Notes under the pieces: model-generated | Database searches by the model: none | Seen by the model: the letters and a program-made list of their open reading frames with translations, nothing else | What the model was told of the DNA's origin: nothing | Shown here: one piece after another, positions 7,611 through 17,516 of the stretch | Position numbering within the stretch: the stretch's first letter is position 1 | Layout of the letters: every line of letters starts with the position of its first letter | Assembly: GCA_029379225.1 (NCBI GenBank) | Contig: JAQYWR010000002.1 | Location: 206,402 to 269,733 of the forward strand | DNA length: 63,332 nucleotides | Direction: 5' to 3' | DNA from: Nostoc sp. S4 | Lineage (GTDB): Bacteria > Cyanobacteriota > Cyanobacteriia > Cyanobacteriales > Nostocaceae | Made by a program: the position numbers and the translations under genes

Positions 7611-8780
7611 ATGCCCCACGACCCTTATGCTTGGATAGAAACATCTCTAGCAACAATTCATCGGGCGAACTGGTATCGTTCAGTACAAACTATTGAGGGT
7701 CGCCCTGGTGCAACGGTGGTTTTAGCTGGGCAAGAGGTAATTAATTTTGCTAGTAATGATTATTTGGGATTGGCTGGGGATCAACGTTTGATGGCAGCAG
7801 CGATCGCAGCCATTGAAGAATTTGGTACTGGCAGTACTGGTTCTAGATTACTTAGTGGACATCGAGAATTACACAAAGAGTTAGAAAAGGCGATCGCACT
7901 TATCAAACAAACTGAAGATGCCTTAGTATTTAGTTCTGGGTATCTAGCTAATTTGGGTGTAATTACTGCTTTAGTCGGTAAGCGCGATTTAATTTTATCT
8001 GACCAATACAATCATTCTAGTTTGAAAAATGGGGCGATTCTTAGCGGTGCAGCAGTTATGGAATATCTGCACTGTGATGTTACAGCACTCAAAATTCAGT
8101 TGAGTCAGCAGCGGCAAAATTACCGACGCTGTTTGATTCTGACTGATAGCGTCTTCAGCATGGATGGCGATTTATGTCCGATGCCAGCACTGTTGGATCT
8201 CGCAGATGAATTTGGCTGTATGCTGCTAGTTGATGAAGCTCACGCCACTGGGGTACTTGGAAAAACTGGTGCTGGATGTGTTGAGCATTTTGGCTGTACT
8301 GGAAAGCGGTTAATTCAAATTGGTACTTTGAGTAAAGCTTTGGGTAGTTTAGGTGGCTATGTAGCAGGAAGTAGTGCCCTAATTGACTTTTTGCAAAACC
8401 GCGCGCCTAGTTGGATTTACACCACTGGGCTTTCACCTGCTGATACAGCAGCAGCCTTAGCAGCAATCAAGATAGTGCAACAAGAACCGCAACGCCGTGC
8501 CCAATTGTGGGAGAATGTACGTTATTTGAAAACTTTGCTTGAACAACTACCTAATCTAAAATTACTGCCTTCGGAATCACCTATATTATGTTTTCAATTG
8601 CCTAATACCACATATGCACTCCAAGCTGGCAAGCACCTAAGAGATGCTGGTATTTTTGCCCCAGCTATTCGTCCCCCCACAGTGCCCACGAGTCGCATCA
8701 GAATATCTGTAATGGCAACTCATAAAGTAGTACATATTGAAAAATTGGTAGCAGTGCTGAAGCAGGGTAATGGCGAGTAG
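7611..8780 (+). CDS. bioF: 8-amino-7-oxononanoate synthase-type PLP enzyme
   Basis: 389 residues from ATG 7611 ([10 protein letters not shown]); the 15 upstream in-frame codons translate heptamer repeats and are unlikely to be coding. Alpha-oxoamine synthase landmarks: [55 protein letters not shown] (Asp and His of the PLP site) and [12 protein letters not shown] with the Schiff-base lysine. It condenses pimeloyl-thioester with alanine in biotin synthesis; glycine C-acetyltransferase is a close alternative, but no tdh gene is nearby. It follows ruvA by 34 bp on the same strand. Confidence 0.88.
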   Translation: MPHDPYAWIETSLATIHRANWYRSVQTIEGRPGATVVLAGQEVINFASNDYLGLAGDQRLMAAAIAAIEEFGTGSTGSRLLSGHRELHKELEKAIALIKQTEDALVFSSGYLANLGVITALVGKRDLILSDQYNHSSLKNGAILSGAAVMEYLHCDVTALKIQLSQQRQNYRRCLILTDSVFSMDGDLCPMPALLDLADEFGCMLLVDEAHATGVLGKTGAGCVEHFGCTGKRLIQIGTLSKALGSLGGYVAGSSALIDFLQNRAPSWIYTTGLSPADTAAALAAIKIVQQEPQRRAQLWENVRYLKTLLEQLPNLKLLPSESPILCFQLPNTTYALQAGKHLRDAGIFAPAIRPPTVPTSRIRISVMATHKVVHIEKLVAVLKQGNGE

Positions 8781-8857
8781 GGGATAGAAACGCAGTCAAA
8801 AGCGTTAGCAGAAAATAATCTAGCCATCTCATACACAATTGTTACATCTGTATTTAT

Positions 8858-9070
8858 TTAAACAATTCTTGTTGACGTTGTTGCACGAATAACACTTTTA
8901 GCGAAAAAGTTGCCAGTTTCAACGCTTTGGCTATCCATAATTGCTTCACTGAGAGATGCTTCTTGGTTTTGACTTACCCTTACCCACAATACGTAACCGT
9001 CTGTGAATTTCAGCCGATGTTCTATCAATACAGCCATTGCCGGAAGTAGTGATAGACAGTTTTCCACTTT
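8858..9070 (-). pseudogene. IS5-family transposase remnant
   Basis: The minus-strand frame contains VRVSQNQEASLSEAIMDSQSVE, which matches the conserved RE-x-x-PSAAIIDSQSVKT region of IS5 (IS1031-like) transposases, including the DSQS motif that holds the first catalytic Asp. Upstream, the matching YHYFRQW and AEIHRRL pieces fall in other frames, so the fragment is frameshifted, and the downstream half of the protein is absent. No terminal repeats were found. Confidence 0.5.
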
Positions 9071-9379
9071 GGGAAATCACTTGCAAGCATTCGTTTAGCA
9101 CCATCCTTGCTTTAAGCAATCAACTCAGATTTTGCATTAACTTGGATGACTACATTTTTATAAATTCAATATTTCTTGTTAGTAAATTAATTTTATGGCT
9201 AAAGAAGATTAATTATAGATTCTGGCTTTAAATACTATATCAGTTGATAATTAGCTTCTAGCAAAAGAAGTTTTGAAAAATCAACAAAATCTATCTAGAG
9301 ATAAATTCCTAAAATTTGCAAACTAGCTTAGGGTGTGTAAAGCCTGTGCAATAAGTATTGGTTAGTCCGAAACATTTTG
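9068..9379. other. Intergenic upstream of the hybrid kinase
   Basis: About 310 bp, AT-rich. No gene and no clear binding site; probably contains the kinase promoter. Confidence 0.4.
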
Positions 9380-12300
9380 ATGCTCCATATTCCTTATTCT
9401 CAATTACTGCGTTATGGCATTGCTGTATTAAATGTAGCACTTGCATTAGTTTTTATGCTGATGCTACATTCTTGGCTAAGCATAAGTGGAACTCATTTTT
9501 TGCTGTTTTTTAGCGCTGTAATAGTGAGTGCCTGGTATAGCGATCTGAAATCAGGACTATTGGCAACCTTCTTGTCTGTGCTAGTGAGCAATTACTTCTT
9601 CCTACCCCCACTTTATCAACTGAGTTTTGATTTATCTAATTCTTTGGAAACTGGGTTGTTTGGATTACAGGGATTCCTCTTTAGTATCATCTGTCAGGCA
9701 TTTAAAACTGCTAAAGGAGAGGCTGATATAAATTTACAACAGCTCAAAGTCTCCCAAGAGCGATTTGGCTTAGCCTTGAGCAGTTCAGATATTATGGTAT
9801 TTCAGCACGATCGCAATTTGCGATATCAGTGGATTCATCATCCTCAAGCTGGCGATACAGCACAAGAAATCCTCGGTAAGTCTGATGCTGAAATATTTCC
9901 TGCCCCAGTAGCAGAGCAATTGACGGCGATTAAACGCCGAGTATTAGAAACTGGTGTTGCAACCCGTGAAGAAGTTTGTCTGCCAGTAAATGGAGAAAAC
10001 CGTTACTACGATTTGCTTGTTGAACCGCTTAAGGATGCAGATAATAGCATTCATGGGATTACTTGTGTGGCTGTGAATATTACCCAGCGCCATCAAGTGG
10101 AACTAGAAAACACTAGATTGCACACAGAACTTCAGCAAGCTGTTCAGCAAAAAGATGAATCTTTAGCGTTGCTTAATGCTTGGCTGACGACTTCACCAGT
10201 AGCGCTGGCTTTCCTTGATACCGAACTTCGCTACGTTTACGCTAATGAAGCCCTAGCAGCTACTAATGGTGTACCACTAAACCAACATATTGGTCGCACC
10301 TTCGGGGAAGTCCTACCCCAATGGGCAGAGCAAATTGAGCCTGTCTTTGAGCAAGTAATGGCGACCAGGCAGCCCTTACTGAACCAGGAAATAAGCGGTG
10401 AAACTTATCCACTTGGGATGTGTCGCTACGGTATTGTCAGTTATTATCCTGTGTGTCTACCAGATGGGCAGTTGCGAGGAGTGGGTATCACATTTATTGA
10501 TATCACTCAACAGAAACAATCTGAGCAAACATTACGGGAAAGCGAAGCAAAGTTTCGCAGTGTAGTTGAGTCAAATATGATTGGCATCGGGTTTTGGCAA
10601 ACAGACAGTAAAATCACAGATGCCAATGATGCCTTGTTGGATATGTTGGGTTATTCTCGTGCAGAATTAGTTTCCGGCAAACTTAACTGGCAAAACCTGA
10701 CTCCACCACAGTACCTCGCACTCGATGAGCAAGCACTGATTCAACTGCAAAACAGTCGCTTTTGCACACCCTATGAAAAAGAATATATTCGTAAAGACGG
10801 CTCACGCTTGCCAGTTTTGATAGGTGCCAGCCACTTGGAGGGGACTTTGGAGCAAGGAGCTTTCTTTGTTCTGGATATTACACAGCGCAAGCAGGCTGAG
10901 GAAAGACTCCGCTATGTTGCCGAAGTTACTAGTCTACTTTCTACTTCCCTTGATTACGAGCAAACCTTAGAACAAATTGCCAAAATTTCAGTTCCCCAGC
11001 TAGCTGATTGGTGTAGCGTCGATATTGTCAATGAAGACGGTTCCATTCGTCCCTTATCTATTGCCCATGCAGACTCATCCAAAACCGATTTGGCACGTAA
11101 GCTTCAGCAGTATGGGCAGAATTACAAGGGTGCAAATGCAATTACTAGAGTACTGCAAACTGGGCAAAGCGAATTAATCTCAGAGGTATCTGACTCGCTA
11201 TTAGTGACAAATACTCAGAATGAAGAACACTTAGAACTGATTCGGCAATTGGGGATGAAGTCTGTGATGATTGTGCCGTTAGTCGCAGGAGGGCGAGTAC
11301 TCGGCAGCATTACTTTTATTACTGCCGAATCAAACCGTCGTTACGATCGCTCTGACTTAACTTTAGCAACAGATATCGCCTCTCGTGCTGCCTTAGCAGT
11401 GGAAAATGCCCAACTTTATCGAGACATCCACCAAGCTTTAGTTCATTACGCTGAATCTCTATCTCTTCTAGATGCGCTGCTAGGAGCCGCTCCCGTTGCT
11501 GTATGCTTTTTGGATCGCCATCTGCGATATATCAGAATCAATCAGGTGTTTGCTGACATCAACGGTTTAACTATAGAACAACATTTAGGACGCAAATTTC
11601 CAGAAGTACTACCAAAGATGGCGGCTGAGTTGCAAGTACAGTTACAGCAGGTGTTAGATACTGGAGAACCACTGCTGAATGTAGAAATTAACACCCAAAC
11701 ACCAGGGCAACCCGAAAGTTATCGATACTGGTTGAGCAATTATTATCCAGTCAACAACCGAATGGGCGAAACAGAAGGAATTGGCATAATTATGGCAGAT
11801 ATAACAGCAGCAAAACAAACAGAAGTTGCTTTGCGAGAAAGCGAAGAAAGATTTCGGGCAATGTTCAATCAAGCTGCTGTGGGTATTGCATTAGTAGGTT
11901 TGGATGGACGATTTCTTCAGGTTAATCCGGCGCTGTGCCAGATTACTGGCTACAGCCATGAAGAATTAATTCAGATGAACTTCGAGGAAATTACTCATCC
12001 CGACGATTTAGAAGCTGATAGAGAAAATGCTCTTAGAGTTTTGGCACAAGAAGAAATTAGTGGTTATTCCTTAGAAAAGCGCTACATCCGCAAAGATGGT
12101 TCTATTGTTTGGGTAAACCTAACTTCATCAGCAGTTTGGAATTCTCAAGGAGAACTCAAGTATGCATCAGGCATTATCGAAGATATCAGCGATCGCAAAC
12201 GAGTTGAAGCCACGCAACAGTTTTTAGTCGAAGCCAGCGCCCTACTTGCTGCCTCATTGGATTATGAAATCACCCTAGCCAATGTGGCTAATTTAGCAGT

Positions 12301-14485
12301 TCCTACCCTCGCTGACTGGTGTATTGTAGATGTTTTTCAGGAAGATTGGTCAAGTAAACAAATTGCGATCGCCATTGCCCAATCAACAAAACAAAATATC
12401 TTAAACGAAATTCAACGGCGTTATCCACCTAAAACCGGGGCACAACAGCTTGTGCAGCAGCTACGGCTGGGAATACCTGTTTTTTATCCGGAATTATCTA
12501 ACTCCAATCTTTTACAAATGGCTCAAAACGAGGAACATCTGCAATTACTCCAAAGTTTGGGTATTTGTTCTCTAATGGTGATTCCAGTCCGTTCCCGTGG
12601 GCAATTATTTGGCGCAATCTCTTTTTTTACAGCCGAATCGGGTCGGCACTACCAATACATAGACTTAGCCTTGGCAGAGGATATTGCTCGCCGTGCTGCT
12701 ACAGCCATTGACAATGCCAGACTCTACCAAGAAACTCAGCAAGCAAAACAAGCAGCAGAGCTATCTGTCAATCGTACTGTACTTTTACAAAGTATCACTG
12801 CTGCCCTCTCCGAAGCCCTAACTTCCCAACAAGTAGCTGATGTGGTAATGAACCAAGGAATTGCTGCCTTGGGAGCCTCTGCTGGTTGCGTTGTCTTACT
12901 TGCTCAAGCAAGTACTACCTTGGAAGTTGTCCAAGCAACTGGCTATCCACAATCACTAATAGATATCTGGAAAAGTTTTCCCATCACTGCTGATAACCAA
13001 GTCGCCCAAGCAGTCAGAACTAAGAATCCAATTTTTTTAGAAAATCTAGAAGCCTTGATAGCAAACTATCCCAACTTAGCTGATACTGTAGCTTTGACTG
13101 GGAATAATGCCTGGGTTTCCATACCATTAATAGCAGAGGGTAAAGCCATTGGCGCACTGGGATTTAGCTTTGCTACTGCCCAAGGTTTTAACGAACAAGA
13201 GCGGCGATTTATGTTGACATTGGGACAGCAATGTGGTCAAGCCATCGCCCGCGCTCAACTTTATGAAGCAGAAAAGACTGCACGCGCACAAGCTGAGACT
13301 GCCAACCGGATTAAGGATGAATTCCTTGCTGTCCTTTCTCACGAATTGAGAACTCCCCTCAACCCGATTTTAGGCTGGGCAAAGTTACTCAGAACTCGGA
13401 AGTTTGACGAAGCCACTAAAGTCCGTGCTTTAGAAATAATTGAACGCAACGCCAGATTACAAACGCAACTCATTGAAGATTTGTTGGATGTGTCGCGGAT
13501 TTTACGAGGTAAGCTGAGTCTAAATCTCCATGCAGTGGATTTAAAAGTTGCGATCGCCGCCGCCCAAGAAACGGTACGTTTAGCAGCAGAAGCCAAGTCA
13601 ATTGAAATTCAAACACTTCTGAACAATGATGTCGGCAAAGTTTTAGGCGATGGCGATCGCTTGCAACAAATCATGTGGAATTTACTTTCCAATGCTGTTA
13701 AATTTACACCTGCTGGAGGACGAGTAGAAGTACGTTTAGAACAGGTGAGGGAAGAGGATGCAGGCAATTTATCGCAAACACTCTTTGCGTCTTCTTCTGT
13801 TGGCTATGCTCAAATCCAGGTGATTGATACAGGAAAAGGAATCAACTCAGAGTTTTTACCTCACGTTTTTGACTACTTCCGCCAAGCAGATTCCAAGACA
13901 ACCAGGATATTTGGCGGACTGGGATTAGGATTAGCAATTGTGCGTCATTTAGTAGAACTTCATGGTGGTACAGTTGAGGCAGACAGTCCAGGTGTTGGAC
14001 AGGGAGCAACCTTTACAGTTAAGCTACCTTTACTCAAAAGTGCCGAGTCACGAGTTCCCAGCCCTCAATCTTCTAACTTAGAACTGAGTAATGAAGACTC
14101 ATTACTTTTGGGAGTAAAAATTTTGCTTGTAGACGACCAAGAAGATGTACGTGACTTTTTTAGCTTTGCCTTAGAACAGTATGGAGCGACTGTAACCGCA
14201 GTTGCATCCGCACCCGAAGCATTAAAAGCACTAGCCCAGTCAAAGCCAGATATCCTGTTAAGCGATATTGGAATGCCCTTGATGGATGGCTACATGTTGC
14301 TGCGCCAGGTAAGAAAATTAGCGCCAGAACAAGGCGGACAAATTCCGGCCATCGCTTTAACTGCTTATGCTGGAGAAATTAACCATAATCGCGCATTAGC
14401 AGCCGGATTTCAAAAACATTTATCCAAACCCGTCGAACCATTGGATTTAGCTACTGCGATCGTTAATCTAATTCGTAATTCGTAA
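9380..14485 (+). CDS. Large membrane hybrid histidine kinase, multi PAS/GAF with receiver domain
   Basis: 1701 residues from ATG 9380 (a TTG at 9377 is less likely). Order: four-helix KdpD-like DUF4118 membrane module (about 1-105, YFFLPPLYQLSF), three PAS domains (about 120-510), GAF (about 520-690), two PAS (about 700-945), two GAF (about 955-1290), HisKA with SHELRTPLNPILG (His about 1320), HATPase_c (DRLQQIMWNLLSNAVKFTPAGG; GLGLGLAIV), then a receiver (LLVDDQEDVRDFF; SDIGMP phospho-acceptor about 1628; Lys in HLSKPVEP). No phytochrome-type chromophore Cys was noticed in the GAFs. A membrane-anchored sensor with several cytoplasmic input domains; ligand unknown. It stands alone, with no partner response regulator adjacent. 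Confidence 0.92.
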   Translation: MLHIPYSQLLRYGIAVLNVALALVFMLMLHSWLSISGTHFLLFFSAVIVSAWYSDLKSGLLATFLSVLVSNYFFLPPLYQLSFDLSNSLETGLFGLQGFLFSIICQAFKTAKGEADINLQQLKVSQERFGLALSSSDIMVFQHDRNLRYQWIHHPQAGDTAQEILGKSDAEIFPAPVAEQLTAIKRRVLETGVATREEVCLPVNGENRYYDLLVEPLKDADNSIHGITCVAVNITQRHQVELENTRLHTELQQAVQQKDESLALLNAWLTTSPVALAFLDTELRYVYANEALAATNGVPLNQHIGRTFGEVLPQWAEQIEPVFEQVMATRQPLLNQEISGETYPLGMCRYGIVSYYPVCLPDGQLRGVGITFIDITQQKQSEQTLRESEAKFRSVVESNMIGIGFWQTDSKITDANDALLDMLGYSRAELVSGKLNWQNLTPPQYLALDEQALIQLQNSRFCTPYEKEYIRKDGSRLPVLIGASHLEGTLEQGAFFVLDITQRKQAEERLRYVAEVTSLLSTSLDYEQTLEQIAKISVPQLADWCSVDIVNEDGSIRPLSIAHADSSKTDLARKLQQYGQNYKGANAITRVLQTGQSELISEVSDSLLVTNTQNEEHLELIRQLGMKSVMIVPLVAGGRVLGSITFITAESNRRYDRSDLTLATDIASRAALAVENAQLYRDIHQALVHYAESLSLLDALLGAAPVAVCFLDRHLRYIRINQVFADINGLTIEQHLGRKFPEVLPKMAAELQVQLQQVLDTGEPLLNVEINTQTPGQPESYRYWLSNYYPVNNRMGETEGIGIIMADITAAKQTEVALRESEERFRAMFNQAAVGIALVGLDGRFLQVNPALCQITGYSHEELIQMNFEEITHPDDLEADRENALRVLAQEEISGYSLEKRYIRKDGSIVWVNLTSSAVWNSQGELKYASGIIEDISDRKRVEATQQFLVEASALLAASLDYEITLANVANLAVPTLADWCIVDVFQEDWSSKQIAIAIAQSTKQNILNEIQRRYPPKTGAQQLVQQLRLGIPVFYPELSNSNLLQMAQNEEHLQLLQSLGICSLMVIPVRSRGQLFGAISFFTAESGRHYQYIDLALAEDIARRAATAIDNARLYQETQQAKQAAELSVNRTVLLQSITAALSEALTSQQVADVVMNQGIAALGASAGCVVLLAQASTTLEVVQATGYPQSLIDIWKSFPITADNQVAQAVRTKNPIFLENLEALIANYPNLADTVALTGNNAWVSIPLIAEGKAIGALGFSFATAQGFNEQERRFMLTLGQQCGQAIARAQLYEAEKTARAQAETANRIKDEFLAVLSHELRTPLNPILGWAKLLRTRKFDEATKVRALEIIERNARLQTQLIEDLLDVSRILRGKLSLNLHAVDLKVAIAAAQETVRLAAEAKSIEIQTLLNNDVGKVLGDGDRLQQIMWNLLSNAVKFTPAGGRVEVRLEQVREEDAGNLSQTLFASSSVGYAQIQVIDTGKGINSEFLPHVFDYFRQADSKTTRIFGGLGLGLAIVRHLVELHGGTVEADSPGVGQGATFTVKLPLLKSAESRVPSPQSSNLELSNEDSLLLGVKILLVDDQEDVRDFFSFALEQYGATVTAVASAPEALKALAQSKPDILLSDIGMPLMDGYMLLRQVRKLAPEQGGQIPAIALTAYAGEINHNRALAAGFQKHLSKPVEPLDLATAIVNLIRNS

Positions 14486-14577
14486 TTCCTCAATAAATTG
14501 CCTCCAGAGCGGTCTTAGCGATCGGTCTTTAACCAAACATGAATATACTGCGACTCAAAAAGTTACTTTGAGATATA

Positions 14578-14765
14578 GCAGGAGGCAGGAGGCAGAGGGC
14601 AGAAGGCAGAAGGTAAAACTATTACTGTTGCTAGCATTCACGCTTGTCATTATGTCCTAATACCATTTCACGAAATGCGCGATCCAAATGATTGCTCTTT
14701 AATTCTTTCCCCCTGCTCCCTGCCCCCCTGCCTCCTATTTGTATCAATCTTAAAGTGAAACGGTA
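14578..14765. repeat. Interleaved inverted repeats downstream of the kinase
   Basis: Left arm 1 (14578-14600, GCAGGAGGCAGGAGGCAGAG) pairs with 14711-14736 (CTGCTCCCTGCCCCCCTGCC...). Left arm 2 (14661-14671, TACCATTTCAC) pairs with 14755-14765 (GTGAAACGGTA) with one mismatch. The arms are interleaved rather than nested. The region is a patch of dispersed intergenic repeats typical of Nostocales; there is no gene in it. Confidence 0.5.
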
Positions 14766-14769
14766 TAAG

Positions 14770-15852
14770 CTATGTAACTAGGGCTATAATTTTTTCAACA
14801 ACACTAACAAATCGTTCCATATCAGCTTGGGTAATGGCTCCCATTGTCGATACTCGAAAGACAGATTGAGCTAAATTTCCTTGTCCAGAATAAATTACAT
14901 AATTTTGTGCTTTGAGTTGGTCGTGAAATTCTTCATAGCTGAAATTATCTGGCAAATAGTAGGCATTCAAAACCACAGAAGAACTTCCCGAAGAAAGTAA
15001 AGGTTTAATTCCGATTGAGGCTAACCCGTCTCTAACTAAGTTTGCAAGTTGGCTGTAAGATCTGTGTCTAGCACGCCATCCTCCTGCTTCTACCATTTCT
15101 TGCAAAGCTTCTGCTAAAGCATAAAATGTCTGCACTGATTGAGTAAAAGGTGTACCGCCTTTGTCTTGCTGTTGGCAATAGGTTGCTAAATCTAAATATA
15201 AAGTCCGGGGGATTGTATTTGCTAACAGCAGTGCATCGCGTCGCAAGATGACAAAAGACGTTCCAGGGACACCATGCAGACATTTATTCGCCGTTGCAGC
15301 ACAAGCGGTAATTCCCCAATCTGTAAAATTCAGTTCCTCAGCGCCAAAGCTACTGACTGCATCGACTAATAGTTCGATGCGGCGTTGTTGACAAATTGCA
15401 GCAACTTCTATCAAGTTATTCAGGCGACCAGTAGTAGTTTCGTGATGGACGACAGCAAGGTGGGTGATGTCGGTGTTTTCATCCAGGAGTTTAATTAAAC
15501 CCTTGATATCTATTTCAGCATCCCAAGGGTGGGAAAGTGTAATGTAATTAATGTCGTGGATTTTGGCAATTTTGGATAATCTTTCGCCATAGACGCCGTT
15601 TTCAATTACTAGTAATTTTCCATTTCTGGGTACTAAACTGCTGACCATAGCTTCCATCGCCGCTGTACCAGAACCCGTGAGTAAAACTGCTGCCCAGCGA
15701 TCGCCTTCTAAATCATAAACTTGAAGTAATTGTTCGCGGATTCTACTTTGAAGTTGGGAAAATTCCACTTCCCGATGACACAAATCGGGACATAAGAGCG
15801 CATTTCTGACGCGATCGCTCAAATTAACAGGGCCGGGATTTAGTAAAATCAT
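14770..15852 (-). CDS. phnW: 2-aminoethylphosphonate:pyruvate aminotransferase
   Basis: Class V aminotransferase fold: MILLNPGPVNLSDRVRNALL, CHREVEF, LTGSGTAAMEAMVSSLVP, LVDAVSSFGAEEL (PLP Asp) and ATANKCLHGVPG (Schiff-base Lys). The LNPGPVNLS opening is the hallmark of PhnW. In this context it probably runs toward AEP, aminating phosphonoacetaldehyde made by AepY. The start at 15852 is chosen because the family begins MILLNPGPV; the longer frame from 15867 (MTNDK) comes from a heptamer repeat. About 360 residues, normal length. Last gene of the AEP cluster. Confidence 0.88.
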   Translation of the reverse strand: MILLNPGPVNLSDRVRNALLCPDLCHREVEFSQLQSRIREQLLQVYDLEGDRWAAVLLTGSGTAAMEAMVSSLVPRNGKLLVIENGVYGERLSKIAKIHDINYITLSHPWDAEIDIKGLIKLLDENTDITHLAVVHHETTTGRLNNLIEVAAICQQRRIELLVDAVSSFGAEELNFTDWGITACAATANKCLHGVPGTSFVILRRDALLLANTIPRTLYLDLATYCQQQDKGGTPFTQSVQTFYALAEALQEMVEAGGWRARHRSYSQLANLVRDGLASIGIKPLLSSGSSSVVLNAYYLPDNFSYEEFHDQLKAQNYVIYSGQGNLAQSVFRVSTMGAITQADMERFVSVVEKIIALVT

Positions 15853-15899
15853 TTTGTCATTTGTCATTTGTCATTTGTCATTTGTCATTGGTCATTGGT
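15850..15899. repeat. Heptamer array TTTGTCA
   Basis: Five or more copies of TTTGTCA with two variant units (TTGGTCA) bridge the aepY stop and the phnW start. On the coding strand the unit reads ATGACAA, so each copy supplies an ATG in a shifting frame just upstream of phnW. The same heptamer lies upstream of the LivF gene near 61577-61610. Confidence 0.85.
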
Positions 15900-17082
15900 T
15901 ATTCCCCGTGTCCTTCCCAGTCCCCACTTTCTGAATATGTTTTATGAAGCGTTGTAAAACTGCTTCCGGCGTGAGGTTGGGTCTGGGTAGCTTTTCTAGA
16001 GTTCCGGGACGGATTTTCAGATGAGCGAATTTTGGTCTAGTTTTGGTATCTGCGGTAAATAAAACATCTAAAAGCGCAGGGTCGTCTCCGGCTAACGTGA
16101 CGCCGTAACCACAGGCTTCGGCAATTTTGGCAAAGGAGATACCAAAAGAGACGGTGGCTTGTGCGCCTGTAGAATCGTGGACTTCGTTATCTAAAAGAAT
16201 ATGGATTAAATTAGCACCACCATAAGTGCCGATAGTCGCAAAATTACCCATTCGCATTAATGCTGCACCATCGCCATCAATCACCACTACCTTGAGGTTT
16301 TTCCGTGCTAAAGAAAGTCCCAAAGCCATTGAGGAAGCGCAACCCATCGACCCAACCATATAAAGATGATTGGCGCTGTCTTTACTGGCGAAGAGTTCGC
16401 GCCCCGTATATCCTGTGGTGGCAATTATGACAGTATTTTCAGCATCAACCAGTTCCATAATTCGAGCTAAAGCTTGGTTGCGGGAAATCCGTTGTTCTTG
16501 GTTACCCCGAAAAAAGCTTTGCTGAATATGAGCGTCACTGTTATCTTCGCGTTTGGGGATAGAAGAACGGGTGAGTGGATGGGACGCAATTGTTCCCTTA
16601 CGCATAATTAAAGCATAGGGACGATGCTCTTTTTTCATGTAAGCTATAGCTCTTCGCAAGACTGGTTCTATTTCTGCTGCGTCTGTGGGGAAAAATTCCC
16701 AAGGTACAGTCATAGTTTCCAGCAATTTATCTGTGATTTGCCCCATCAATTCATGTTGCGGTTCATCTTGCAAATTAGGATCGCCCCTTAGCGTACAAAT
16801 AACTAGCAGTGGAATCCGAAAGATATAAGTCAGTGAAGTCAGGGGGTTAACTGTATTCCCCAAACCCGAATTTTGCATCATCACCACTGCATATTTACCA
16901 GCAATTGTAGCTCCGGCTGCGATCGCCACAGCATCTCCCTCATTGGCTGCGGAAATATAAGTCAGCTGAGGGTCGTTAATCACGTAATTAATAAAAGGCG
17001 TCAGAAAAGAACAAGGTACGCCAGTATACCAATCAAAACCAAAACTACGAGCAGCTTCGACAAATTCCTTTGCTTGAATCAT
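15892..17082 (-). CDS. aepY: Phosphonopyruvate decarboxylase
   Basis: 396 residues from ATG at 17080-17082 (MIQAKEFVEAARSFGFDWYTGVPCSFL). The ORF stays open another 399 bases upstream, but that part encodes NSNVEAL heptapeptides from a 21-bp satellite and then low-complexity Pro/Ser, so I exclude it. ThDP enzyme landmarks: ISAANEGDAVAIAAG (catalytic-type Glu), QNSGLGNTVNPL, and the ThDP/Mg motif GDGAALMRMGNFATIG...LLDN. It converts phosphonopyruvate to phosphonoacetaldehyde, the step that pulls the unfavourable PEP mutase reaction forward. Flanked by aepX and phnW on the same strand. Confidence 0.9.
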   Translation of the reverse strand: MIQAKEFVEAARSFGFDWYTGVPCSFLTPFINYVINDPQLTYISAANEGDAVAIAAGATIAGKYAVVMMQNSGLGNTVNPLTSLTYIFRIPLLVICTLRGDPNLQDEPQHELMGQITDKLLETMTVPWEFFPTDAAEIEPVLRRAIAYMKKEHRPYALIMRKGTIASHPLTRSSIPKREDNSDAHIQQSFFRGNQEQRISRNQALARIMELVDAENTVIIATTGYTGRELFASKDSANHLYMVGSMGCASSMALGLSLARKNLKVVVIDGDGAALMRMGNFATIGTYGGANLIHILLDNEVHDSTGAQATVSFGISFAKIAEACGYGVTLAGDDPALLDVLFTADTKTRPKFAHLKIRPGTLEKLPRPNLTPEAVLQRFIKHIQKVGTGKDTGNNQ

Positions 17083-17234
17083 AAATAGTTGTGGAGAGTG
17101 GGAACTGGGGATTGGGGAAGGTGGGGTACCCTCTGGGGATAAGGGGTAATGGGGACTGAGGGAAATAAGGACGGTCAGAGGGGTCGGGGGGATAAAAAAG
17201 AGAGTTAGAACTGAAAGTTTCAGCTTCAAAGGTT

Positions 17235-17486
17235 CAACGTTTGAGTAAAAAGCCTCAACGTTCGAGTTCAAAGCCTCAACGTTCGAGTTCAAAGCTGCAA
17301 CGTTCGAGTTCAAAGCTGCAACGTTCGAGTTCAAAGCCTCAACGTTCGAGTTCAAAACCGCAACGTTCGAGTTCAAAACCTCAACGTTCGAGTTCAAAAC
17401 CTCAACGTTCGAGTTCAAAACCGCAACGTTTGAGTTCAAAACCGCAACGTTCGAGTAAAAAGCCTCAACGTTGAACTTCAAAACCT
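17235..17486. repeat. 21-bp tandem array, about 12 units
   Basis: Units of CAACGTTCGAGTTCAAAGCC plus one base repeat about 12 times, exact 21-bp period. Variation is concentrated at the last bases (CCT, CTG, CCG). The two units near each end both carry GAGTAAAAAGCCT in place of GAGTTCAAAGCCT. Each unit contains the palindrome AACGTT. Open on both strands. It sits in the gap between aepX and aepY and is in frame with aepY. Confidence 0.9.
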
Positions 17487-17516
17487 CAAACTCCCTTATC
17501 CCGCAGTCTCCATTCC

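Noticed and set aside
17083..17481. N-terminal extension of the phosphonopyruvate decarboxylase
   Set aside because: Encoded by satellite and low-complexity DNA; the family N-terminus begins at 17082.
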